Of a DNA stretch of 23,946 bases, positions 1 to 7,034 are shown piece by piece. Every line of letters begins with the position of its first letter. Position 1 is the first letter of the stretch. The notes beneath the pieces are model-generated. The model searched no databases and was not told the DNA's origin. It saw only the letters and a list, made by a program, of their open reading frames with translations. This stretch comes from Holosporaceae bacterium. Lineage in GTDB: Bacteria; Pseudomonadota; Alphaproteobacteria; UBA3830. The stretch covers positions 1 through 23,946 of the forward strand of contig JAISMI010000036.1 in the NCBI GenBank assembly GCA_031276835.1, given 5' to 3'. The translations under genes and the position numbers were made by a program.

Positions 1-1608
1 CTGGAAAACGCCAATTCCTTATTGTTCAAAACCGTCGTTTTGCATAGTTATCCTCATTCCTGGAGATCGAAGGCGCCGCTTATTTTTAGGACGACTCCCC
101 AGTGGTTCATTGGCATGGACAACACTGGACTGCGAAAAAGAGCTCTTGAGGAAATCGACAAAGTCGTTTGGATTCCCAAACAGGGTTATAACCGCATAAA
201 ATCCTTTGTGGAAAATCGCGGAGATTGGTGTATTTCCCGTCAACGCGTCTGGGGAGTTCCTCTTCCGCTGTTCATTAACAAAAAAACCGGAGAGCTGCTG
301 CGGGATCCTGTCGTCGTCGATAGAGTGGCCGATATTTTCGCCCGAGAGGGATCAAATGCTTGGTTTTCTAAAGATCCTCAGATATTTTTGGGAGATAAAT
401 ATAAAATCACAGACTATCAACAAGTTATGGATACGCTGGACGTTTGGTTCGAAAGCGCTTCCACCCATGCCTACGTATTGAGGAAAAACGACGAAAATGT
501 GCAGGCGGATATGTACGTGGAGGGATCCGATCAACATCGCGGATGGTTTCAGCATTCGTTGTTAAATTCGTGTAAGACGTTTGGCAATTCTCCGTTCAAA
601 TCCGTAATGACCCATGGATTTATCGTGGACGAAAACGGACGGAAAATGTCCAAATCGCTCGGAAATGTAGTTACGCTGGAAGACGTCGTGAAAAATCTTG
701 GAGCCGACATATTTAGGATGTGGGTTGCCTGCAGCGATTTCACTCAGGATCTTAAGCTGGGAGCGAATATCCTAAAACAATTGGAGGACGTCTATAGAAA
801 ACTCCGCAATACTCTGCGATATATGCTGGGGGCGTTACACGGATACGATCCTGCGGTGGAATCGGTCTCCTACGCCGATCTTCCGGATCTTGAAAAGTGG
901 GCCCTGCATAGATTGACGGAAATACATAAAGAACTAACGTCCTGTATAAATTCCTATGACGTCAACGGATATTTCACGACTCTACACACTTTCTGTTCCG
1001 GCGATTTATCGTCTTTTTTCTTCGATATTCGCAAAGACTGTCTTTATTGCGATCATAAAAATGATCCGAAACGCAAAGCTTACAGACACGCGTTGAATAC
1101 GCTGTTTCAACATCTTATAAGGTGGCTCGCTCCGGTGATTGTCTTCACGTCGGAGGAGGCTTGGTTGAGCGTTTACGGCAAGTCCAGCGTTCATCTGGAT
1201 GAATTTTTAGTTCCCTGCGACGAATGGCTTAATAATGAATTGTCCGATAAAATTAACCAAATCAAAAAAATTAGAAAATCAGTAACCGCCGCTTTGGAAA
1301 TTGCCCGTAAAAATAAAATAATTGGATCAAGTTTGCAGGCGGACGTTGCCGTTTTCGATCCGCATCGTATTATTTCCTTAGAAGACGAGTCGTTTTGGGA
1401 AGAGGCGATAATTACGTCCGGATTTAAAATAAAGCGCGAGTCCATTCCGAACGAAGCGTTCGTTGAAGATGGTATGGAAGAGATAGGAGTCGTCGTCAAT
1501 GTCGCCCAAGGAGAAAAATGCGAAAGATGCTGGAAAATTTTCCCATCTTTAAACGGAGATAAAATATGCAAAAGATGCGAAAATGTTTTGGGACAAATGG
1601 ATTCGTAG
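1..1608 (+). CDS. ileS: Isoleucyl-tRNA synthetase, C-terminal part (5' end outside window)
   Basis: Class I aminoacyl-tRNA synthetase that charges tRNA-Ile in the cytoplasm. The reading frame is open from base 1, so the protein enters from the left; about 535 residues are visible, against roughly 900-950 for the family, and the HIGH motif and most of the editing domain lie outside. Seen here: the family block YPHSWRSK..PLIFRTTPQWF near the left edge, the DVWFESAS and EGSDQHRGWFQ blocks, the KMSKS loop at 643-657, an anticodon-binding helical region, and a C-terminal zinc ribbon with two CxxC pairs (CERCW and CKRCEN). The zinc ribbon makes it the bacterial type. The last 43 bases overlap lspA. 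A TTG at 22 is not the start, because the frame and homology continue upstream. Confidence 0.97.
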   Translation: MENANSLLFKTVVLHSYPHSWRSKAPLIFRTTPQWFIGMDNTGLRKRALEEIDKVVWIPKQGYNRIKSFVENRGDWCISRQRVWGVPLPLFINKKTGELLRDPVVVDRVADIFAREGSNAWFSKDPQIFLGDKYKITDYQQVMDTLDVWFESASTHAYVLRKNDENVQADMYVEGSDQHRGWFQHSLLNSCKTFGNSPFKSVMTHGFIVDENGRKMSKSLGNVVTLEDVVKNLGADIFRMWVACSDFTQDLKLGANILKQLEDVYRKLRNTLRYMLGALHGYDPAVESVSYADLPDLEKWALHRLTEIHKELTSCINSYDVNGYFTTLHTFCSGDLSSFFFDIRKDCLYCDHKNDPKRKAYRHALNTLFQHLIRWLAPVIVFTSEEAWLSVYGKSSVHLDEFLVPCDEWLNNELSDKINQIKKIRKSVTAALEIARKNKIIGSSLQADVAVFDPHRIISLEDESFWEEAIITSGFKIKRESIPNEAFVEDGMEEIGVVVNVAQGEKCERCWKIFPSLNGDKICKRCENVLGQMDS

Positions 1609-2039
1609 TTTTTTTATCGATTTTTATTTTTTTCAGCGATCAAATATCTAAATTCATTGTTGTGAATTCGCTGCGCCTGGGCGAATCCGTGCGCCTGCTG
1701 CCTTTTTTTAATATAGTGAGAGTGGAAAATAAGGGCATAACGTTCGGATTTTTTAGCGGAACTCTAGAACCGCTAATTATTGCTCTGTTCTCTCTGATTG
1801 TGACTGTGTATCTAGGCCTGTGGGCAAAGAAAAACAAACCGTATCGAATTCCGGCTTGCATAATCATGAGCGGCGCAATTGGAAATCTATTCGATAGATT
1901 CACCCGCAAAGCAGTTATTGATTTCCTAGATTTTCATCTGTTAAACTACCATTGGCCTGCATTTAATATTGCAGACAGCGCAATTGTAATCGGCGCAATG
2001 GTTTTGTTTTACATTTCGTACGGAGAAGAAAAAATATGA
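1566..2039 (+). CDS. lspA: Lipoprotein signal peptidase (signal peptidase II)
   Basis: Inner-membrane aspartic protease that removes the signal peptide of prolipoproteins after diacylglyceryl transfer. It has 157 residues, the normal size, with four hydrophobic segments. The two catalytic aspartates are recognisable as D119 in VIDFLDF and D137 in FNIADSA, with the preceding GAIGNLFDR block. The ATG at 1566 is preceded by GGAGAT at 1555-1560 with good spacing, so I chose it although it lies 43 bases inside ileS; a second ATG at 1575 has no better site. The stop TGA overlaps the ATG of the next gene, a small lipoprotein that would itself be a substrate. ileS followed by lspA is a widespread proteobacterial arrangement. 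Confidence 0.96.
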   Translation: MQKMRKCFGTNGFVVFLSIFIFFSDQISKFIVVNSLRLGESVRLLPFFNIVRVENKGITFGFFSGTLEPLIIALFSLIVTVYLGLWAKKNKPYRIPACIIMSGAIGNLFDRFTRKAVIDFLDFHLLNYHWPAFNIADSAIVIGAMVLFYISYGEEKI

Positions 2040-2167
2040 GAGGTTTTTGGGTAATATCTTTGTTGCTTCTGGCGGGATGCGGAAGCTATGAAAATGATAA
2101 AATTGACGTGGACAGCGCGAAAAACAATAATCCGCTGCTGGTTCCTCCATGCCTGAATAATGGATAA
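2036..2167 (+). CDS. Very small lipoprotein (43 residues), possibly a shrunken DUF3035-type protein
   Basis: A 43-codon gene in an ATGA overlap with lspA. GGAGAAG at 2022-2028 lies seven bases before the ATG, a strong ribosome binding site. The product has a basic/hydrophobic signal and a textbook lipobox L-A-G-C with the acceptor Cys15, leaving a mature lipopeptide of 29 residues that ends in a PLLVPPCL segment. In many alphaproteobacteria a longer lipoprotein (DUF3035) sits between lspA and an M16 gene and carries a PLxVPP motif near its N-terminal region. The position and the motif suggest this is a much reduced relative, which is inference from memory of the family. The 3' end overlaps the start of the M16 gene by eight bases. 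Function unknown. Confidence 0.7.
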   Translation: MRGFWVISLLLLAGCGSYENDKIDVDSAKNNNPLLVPPCLNNG

Positions 2168-3479
2168 GCCAATGAGCAGAAAATTCGCGGCCGTTCTTTC
2201 GTTTCTGTTGTTTTTCGCCTGCAACGCTGAAAAATATCGAGGATGTTCCTTTCAGAAACTAGACAACGGCGTGTCCGTTATTTTTGTGGATACTCCGAAA
2301 TCAGACGCTCTTTTGGCGATGTTGTGTATTTCGTCCGGCAGCGCCGACGAGATCGATAAATTCGGCGTCGCAAATTTGCTAAATTATATGTTTACCCAAA
2401 AGCTGAAGGAAAATGCCGCCGCCGATTCTCTTCAGTATGGCTCTGAAATTAATTCGTACGTCGGGTACGATCAAAGCGCGTATTATTTCTACGGAAAGGT
2501 CGAAGATTTGGAGGGGTTTATAAAAAATCTCGGCGCGATTTTTTCGAATTTTACTTTTTCGACCGAAGATCTAAACGGCGCTAAACAGGCGGCGGAAAAG
2601 AAAATTCTTGACGATCAGCAGATAGATAAAAATCTGGTAAGATATGAGTCAAGAAAATCTTTGTATTGGCATTCAAACTATGGAAACCGCGAGTCCGGCA
2701 CTTTGGACGATCTTAAATTGATATCCGAAAGCGATATAAAAAGGTTCAAAAACAGGAATTATCGGAATAGTAAAGCAACGCTGATTATCGCCGGCAAAGT
2801 CGATAAAAATCGCGCAATTGGAGAAATTACAAAATATTTTCAGAGGAAAGAAATTTCGGCGGCGCCAATGCGACTGCAGGAGCCTCCGCATCACGGATCC
2901 ACGACGAAGATTACCAAATTCAGCTCTCAGGTGAATGTTCCAATTGTAGAAATGTATTGGAGAATTCCCAATTACAGAAAAGAAAAAAATAAAGCTCTCG
3001 CAACGGAAATTTTTGTAAACCATTTGGACGAGGTTCTGCGGAAAAATTTAATCGAGAATAAAAAATATGTAACGTCCATATCGTTCGTTTATTCGTTTTG
3101 GAACTACGATTACGGGGATTTTTGTATTGTTATCACGGCTAAAAATTCCGTCAAGGTGGAGGACGTAATAACGGCTGTTTTATCTGAAATTAAATGCGCG
3201 GCCTCGGAAAAAGTTACGGAACGGCAGGCGAAGGCGGCCGCCAAAAAATTGGCCGACTCTTCCAACGTATTTCATTACAACGTCGATGTGGTGGATTTTG
3301 TCGATTGGATATCCAAAAGAATTGGTTCCGGCAATGATTTCGCATTTTTAAGATCCTATTGGGATTTTGTGAATAAATTCGATTTGAACGAAATAAACGC
3401 GCAGGCAAAGGCGATATTTACCCACGATCCATGCGTTATTTCGGTAATTAAACCGGAAGAGAAAAAAAGTGCTCCATAA
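2160..3479 (+). CDS. M16 (insulinase/processing peptidase) family protein lacking the zinc-binding motif
   Basis: Exported M16 homologue of 439 residues, the usual length of one bacterial M16B subunit. It has an N-terminal signal of hydrophobic residues about 9-20, followed by the M16 N-terminal fold (KLDNGVSVIF, then ISSGSADE). The inverted zinc motif HxxEH expected after that block reads N72-L-L-N75-Y76, so both histidines and the catalytic glutamate are absent. No other HxxEH occurs in the protein. Bacterial M16 enzymes often work as pairs of one catalytic and one non-catalytic subunit; this would be the non-catalytic type, but no partner gene is adjacent. ATG 2160 and ATG 2172 are both possible starts and neither has a clear ribosome binding site. 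The 3' end overlaps pgi by 11 bases. Confidence 0.85.
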   Translation: MDKPMSRKFAAVLSFLLFFACNAEKYRGCSFQKLDNGVSVIFVDTPKSDALLAMLCISSGSADEIDKFGVANLLNYMFTQKLKENAAADSLQYGSEINSYVGYDQSAYYFYGKVEDLEGFIKNLGAIFSNFTFSTEDLNGAKQAAEKKILDDQQIDKNLVRYESRKSLYWHSNYGNRESGTLDDLKLISESDIKRFKNRNYRNSKATLIIAGKVDKNRAIGEITKYFQRKEISAAPMRLQEPPHHGSTTKITKFSSQVNVPIVEMYWRIPNYRKEKNKALATEIFVNHLDEVLRKNLIENKKYVTSISFVYSFWNYDYGDFCIVITAKNSVKVEDVITAVLSEIKCAASEKVTERQAKAAAKKLADSSNVFHYNVDVVDFVDWISKRIGSGNDFAFLRSYWDFVNKFDLNEINAQAKAIFTHDPCVISVIKPEEKKSAP

Positions 3480-4635
3480 CCAATTCATTCTTTTTCCGCG
3501 CGAACTTCCGAAACAAAAATTTCCGAACGACATTGCGGCGTCGGATTGTTTTTCCATTGTGAAATCAAAGGAAGATCTTGACGTTTTGGAGAATCCTCGT
3601 TTAAAAAAATGGATGCGCAACCGCCAAATAATCATTTGCGGCGTCGGCGGATCTAGTTTAGGAGGACAATGCGTTCACGCCGCTTTCCCCAACGGGGACA
3701 GGTCTATAAAATTCGTTAATAATCTGGATCCTACGACGTTAAACAAAGTATTTTCGGAAATTAATCCGGAGGAAACGGGATTTTTATGTATTTCCAAGTC
3801 CGGAGAAACTTTAGAAACCGTGTGTCAGGTTTTATTGGCCATGGATTTGATAAAGGAAAAGGACAAATTTGTGTTTATCACCGAAAATAAACCGTCTTCG
3901 CTTAGAAAAATAGCGGATGAATTTGATTTTTTGTGTTTAGATCACCCTCGGACGATCGGCGGAAGATTTTCCGTGTTTTCGATTGTCGGAATGTTGCCGG
4001 CGTTGCTTTGCGGCGTCGATCCGTTAAAAATAAGATCCGGCGGAAGGGAAGCGCTAGAGGGCTCATGGGATTCCATTGAGGAAGGCGCCTCTTTTGTGAG
4101 TACAAGTTTTCAGAATGATTGCGCTCAGCATGTGTCGTTTGTGTATTCGGACAAGCTTGCGGCGTTTGGAGCATGGCTTGCCCAATTGTATGGAGAGAGC
4201 TCTGGGAAATCCGGAGTTGGCGTTACTCCATTAACGGCGATCGGTTCCGCCGATCAGCACAGTCAGCTGCAGTTGTATTTGGATGGAAAAAAAGATAAAT
4301 GCTTCACGTTCTTTTTGGAAAAACAAAAAACCTCTCTAAAAATATCAGAAGACGCCGCTCTTCCCGCCTCGTTTTCCTATCTAAAAAATAAGACGATGGC
4401 GGATGTTTTCGAGGCCCAGTGCATCGCAACTATGACGGCCGTTGGAGAAAAATGTTCCTTCGTTAGAAAAATAGAAATTCCCGAAATTACTCCTGAGGTT
4501 TTAGGAGCCCTATTCATGCGCTTCATGCTGGAGGCGGTCGGCGTTTGTAGATTAATGGGCGTTGATCCCTTTAATCAGCCGGCGGTGGAGCGCGGAAAAA
4601 TTCTTGCCAAAAATTTGTTGAAAGACCGTCTATGA
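3469..4635 (+). CDS. pgi: Glucose-6-phosphate isomerase, short form
   Basis: Interconverts glucose 6-phosphate and fructose 6-phosphate in glycolysis/gluconeogenesis. At 388 residues it is well below the roughly 450-550 of common bacterial enzymes, but both SIS domains are present: GVGGSSLGG (residues 58-66), the phosphate-binding SKSGETLET (109-117), GGRFSVFS (164-171), ESSGKSGVG followed by GSADQHSQLQL (259-269), and the C-terminal DPFNQPAVERGK signature. The start is GTG at 3469, preceded by GGAAGAG at 3455-3461, and lies 11 bases inside the M16 gene. The stop overlaps dapF (ATGA). The short length suggests trimmed N-terminal and linker segments, not truncation, since all signature blocks are in order. 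Confidence 0.92.
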   Translation: MLHNQFILFPRELPKQKFPNDIAASDCFSIVKSKEDLDVLENPRLKKWMRNRQIIICGVGGSSLGGQCVHAAFPNGDRSIKFVNNLDPTTLNKVFSEINPEETGFLCISKSGETLETVCQVLLAMDLIKEKDKFVFITENKPSSLRKIADEFDFLCLDHPRTIGGRFSVFSIVGMLPALLCGVDPLKIRSGGREALEGSWDSIEEGASFVSTSFQNDCAQHVSFVYSDKLAAFGAWLAQLYGESSGKSGVGVTPLTAIGSADQHSQLQLYLDGKKDKCFTFFLEKQKTSLKISEDAALPASFSYLKNKTMADVFEAQCIATMTAVGEKCSFVRKIEIPEITPEVLGALFMRFMLEAVGVCRLMGVDPFNQPAVERGKILAKNLLKDRL

Positions 4636-5471
4636 CGCTAAAATTCGATAAGATGCACGCTTTGGGCAATGATTTTGTGATAATAGATCAAAATCAGCTT
4701 CCAAATAAGCGCTTCTCCGATGAAGCTTTCTTCGCCCGTCTATGCGATAGACATTACGGAATCGGCGGCGATTTGCTGGTTTTATATGAATTACACGATA
4801 ACGACGTCCTGGAGGCGAAGTTTTTTAATCCAGACGGCGGCGAAGCGGAAATTTGCGGGAACGCTGTCCGCTGTCTTGGGTTTCTTATGAGAAAACGCGG
4901 CGGATTGTCTCGGTGTATTTTGAAAACTAAGGCGAAAACATATCCCATTTTGATGATGGATAATGAAATTTCCGTCGATATGGGCCCCGTGAGTTTAGAT
5001 CCTCAAGACATTGGACTGTCAAATAAAAATTTAAATCCGCTGTCCATAATCGACGAGTTGAATTTACCGAACGATCTTCATGTTCGCGCGGCGTACTGCG
5101 TCGCCGTTGGAAATCCGCACTTGATTTTATTTCTTGAAGAGTCGTTGGACGAAAAAAGAATGACGTTCTTCGGCGCTATGCTGGAAAATCATTCGTTGTT
5201 TAGAAATAAAATAAACGTTTCCTTTGGATTTATAAAATCGGAGAACGAAATTACTCTGTCGGTCTTTGAACGGGGAGCGGGATTGACTTTCGCCTGCGGA
5301 AGCGGCGCGTGCGCGTCTGCAGCCGTTGCCCATATTAGCGGATTGATAAAATCAAAAAATATTTTAGTCCGCCAAAAGGGCGGTTCCTTAAAAATTTTCA
5401 TTCGTGAAGACGGAAATATTTTTCAAACCGGACCGGCGTCCTATGTTTTTTCTGGGGAAATAGAAGTATGA
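4632..5471 (+). CDS. dapF: Diaminopimelate epimerase
   Basis: Converts LL- to meso-diaminopimelate, the precursor of lysine and of the peptidoglycan cross-link. It is 279 residues long, normal for the family. The two-base catalytic cysteines are C75 in EICGNAVRC and C222 in ACGSGACAS, each in its signature block; the N-terminal KMHALGNDFVIID block and the ERGAGLT segment are also present. It overlaps pgi upstream and rnhA downstream by ATGA junctions, so translation is probably coupled. Its presence implies that the organism still makes a DAP-type cell wall. Placement between pgi and rnhA looks like compaction of an operon, not pathway clustering. Confidence 0.96.
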   Translation: MTLKFDKMHALGNDFVIIDQNQLPNKRFSDEAFFARLCDRHYGIGGDLLVLYELHDNDVLEAKFFNPDGGEAEICGNAVRCLGFLMRKRGGLSRCILKTKAKTYPILMMDNEISVDMGPVSLDPQDIGLSNKNLNPLSIIDELNLPNDLHVRAAYCVAVGNPHLILFLEESLDEKRMTFFGAMLENHSLFRNKINVSFGFIKSENEITLSVFERGAGLTFACGSGACASAAVAHISGLIKSKNILVRQKGGSLKIFIREDGNIFQTGPASYVFSGEIEV

Positions 5472-5896
5472 AAAAAGTAACTGTCTATACGGACGGGTCG
5501 TGCAGTGGGAATCCTGGTCCAGGAGGGTGGGGCGCTTTAATTATCTATGGCTCCATCGAAAAAGAATTATGCGGCGTCGAACCAAGCGCCACCAATAACC
5601 AGATGGAATTAACGTCCGCCATAAAGGCTCTGGAGGAACTTAAGGAAGCCTGCATCGTCGACTTATACAGCGACAGCAAGTATCTGATAAACGGAATGAC
5701 CCAATGGATGGATAAATGGATAGAAAAAAAGTGGGTCACCTCGGAAAAGAAAGCTGTGAAAAACAAAGAGCTATGGGTTAGACTGCTAGCTCTTTCGAGA
5801 TATCACAAAATTTCATGGCATTGGGTCGCCGGCCATTCGGGACACGAACTAAACGAGCGCGTGGACAGGCTCGCGAGATCGATATGCGGAAAATAG
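5468..5896 (+). CDS. rnhA: Ribonuclease HI
   Basis: Cleaves the RNA strand of RNA-DNA hybrids during replication and R-loop removal. It has 142 residues, slightly shorter than the E. coli enzyme (155). The carboxylate set is complete: D9 in YTDGSCSGNPGPGG, E47 in NQMELTSA, D69 in LYSDSKY and D133 in ERVDRLA, with the catalytic-loop histidine H123 in WVAGHSGH. The basic-protrusion tryptophan-rich segment (residues about 80-92) is present. The ATG lies in an ATGA overlap with dapF, and the end overlaps the likely rlmN start by 13 bases. Confidence 0.96.
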   Translation: MKKVTVYTDGSCSGNPGPGGWGALIIYGSIEKELCGVEPSATNNQMELTSAIKALEELKEACIVDLYSDSKYLINGMTQWMDKWIEKKWVTSEKKAVKNKELWVRLLALSRYHKISWHWVAGHSGHELNERVDRLARSICGK

Positions 5897-6948
5897 AACG
5901 CTCCGCGAGTCGCGTAAATCTACTTGGATTAACTTTCGATCAGTTAAAGTCTGAATTCTCCCAAGCGGGACTTACGCCGTTGGATGCCAAGCGCGTTTTC
6001 CCGTGGATACATATGAAACTGGCAAAATCGTTCGACGTTATGACCGACGCGCCGCTACGCGTTCGAAAAATTCTAAAAGAAAATTACTCCATAGATAGGC
6101 CGGAATGCGCCGTTCTGCAAAAATCGTCCGACGGAACTCAAAAAGCGCTTCTGAAATTGGAGGACGAAAATTTTATCGAAACGGTTTTGATACCGGAAGA
6201 AAAGCGAACGACCGTTTGCGTATCTTCTCAAATTGGCTGCGCCATGGGATGTAAATTCTGCCGCACTGGAACTCAAAAATTTACGCGCAATCTAACGGCG
6301 GCGGAAATAATTTCCCAGGTTTTCTTTTGGAAGGATCTTTTTCCAAAAACGATAACGAACATTGTGTTTATGGGAATGGGAGAGCCCCTTTTAAATTTTG
6401 AAAATCTATCTAACGCGTTGACGTTACTGTTGAGCGAAAAGGCCCATAATTTTTCTCGCCACAAAATAACCGTTTCGACCTCTGGAATTGTCGAAAACGC
6501 CATTGCGGATCTTGCGAAATTTGGAGTGAAACTTGCAATTTCTTTGCATGCCTCCGACGACGAAAAACGCTCTTCCATTATGCCCGTAAATCGGAAATAC
6601 CCCATGGAAAATGTACTACGGGCGGCAAAAGAATATCTCCAAAACAGTAATACCAGCCACATAACTTTTGAATATCTGCTGTTAAGAGGCGCGAACGATT
6701 CCGATGAGGACGCAATTCAATTGGTTAAGCTGCTGCGTTCTATCAAATGCCGAGTAAATTTAATTTTATTCAACAATTGGCCTGGATCTTCCTTCAGCGG
6801 AAGCGATCGAAATAAAGCGAACAATTTTTCCCGTTTGCTATTGTCCAGAGGAATTCGCGCCGTAGTGAGAAAATCCAGAGGCGAAGACATATTGGCGGCC
6901 TGCGGTCAACTGTCGACGGAACAAAATCGCTTTAATAGCCGCGCATAA
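5884..6948 (+). CDS. rlmN: Dual-specificity 23S rRNA/tRNA adenine-C2 methyltransferase RlmN
   Basis: Radical-SAM enzyme that methylates A2503 of 23S rRNA and A37 of some tRNAs. I place the start at ATG 5884 (354 residues); the frame is open further upstream, but that stretch is rnhA sequence in another frame. Seen: the [4Fe-4S] motif C119-x3-C123-x2-C126 (GCAMGCKFC), C112 seven residues before it, and the C-terminal methyl-carrier cysteine C340 in the DILAACGQL block, so both catalytic cysteines are in place. FMGMGEPL and the SLHASDD block are also typical. The ribosome binding site is weak (GAGA at 5875-5878), which fits coupling to rnhA by a 13-base overlap. Last gene of the overlapping cluster. 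Confidence 0.95.
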   Translation: MRKIERSASRVNLLGLTFDQLKSEFSQAGLTPLDAKRVFPWIHMKLAKSFDVMTDAPLRVRKILKENYSIDRPECAVLQKSSDGTQKALLKLEDENFIETVLIPEEKRTTVCVSSQIGCAMGCKFCRTGTQKFTRNLTAAEIISQVFFWKDLFPKTITNIVFMGMGEPLLNFENLSNALTLLLSEKAHNFSRHKITVSTSGIVENAIADLAKFGVKLAISLHASDDEKRSSIMPVNRKYPMENVLRAAKEYLQNSNTSHITFEYLLLRGANDSDEDAIQLVKLLRSIKCRVNLILFNNWPGSSFSGSDRNKANNFSRLLLSRGIRAVVRKSRGEDILAACGQLSTEQNRFNSRA

Positions 6949-6990
6949 TAATATAAAATCTTGAATATAATATGAGAAATATCGATTATT

Positions 6991-7034
6991 ATGCTATTAA
7001 AAAGATATAAATATGCGGTTAAAAAGATATAAAT
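6991..7034 (+). repeat. 22-bp tandem duplication spanning the start codon of the STT3-like gene
   Basis: Bases 6991-7012 and 7013-7034 are two copies of a 22-bp unit beginning ATG and ending AAAAAGATATAAAT; they differ at two positions just after the ATG (CTA/CGG, with one base in common). Because 22 is not a multiple of three, the first ATG opens a 13-codon frame that ends at TAA 7030-7032, inside the second copy, while the second ATG (7013) opens the long frame. A TATAAT hexamer sits at 6966-6971, without a good -35 partner. Confidence 0.85.

Noticed and set aside
1191..1571. A 126-codon antisense frame inside ileS, and similar long antisense frames such as 21285-21722 and 22508-22990.
   Set aside because: They mirror real genes with strong family matches on the other strand, and their translations show no recognisable domain.
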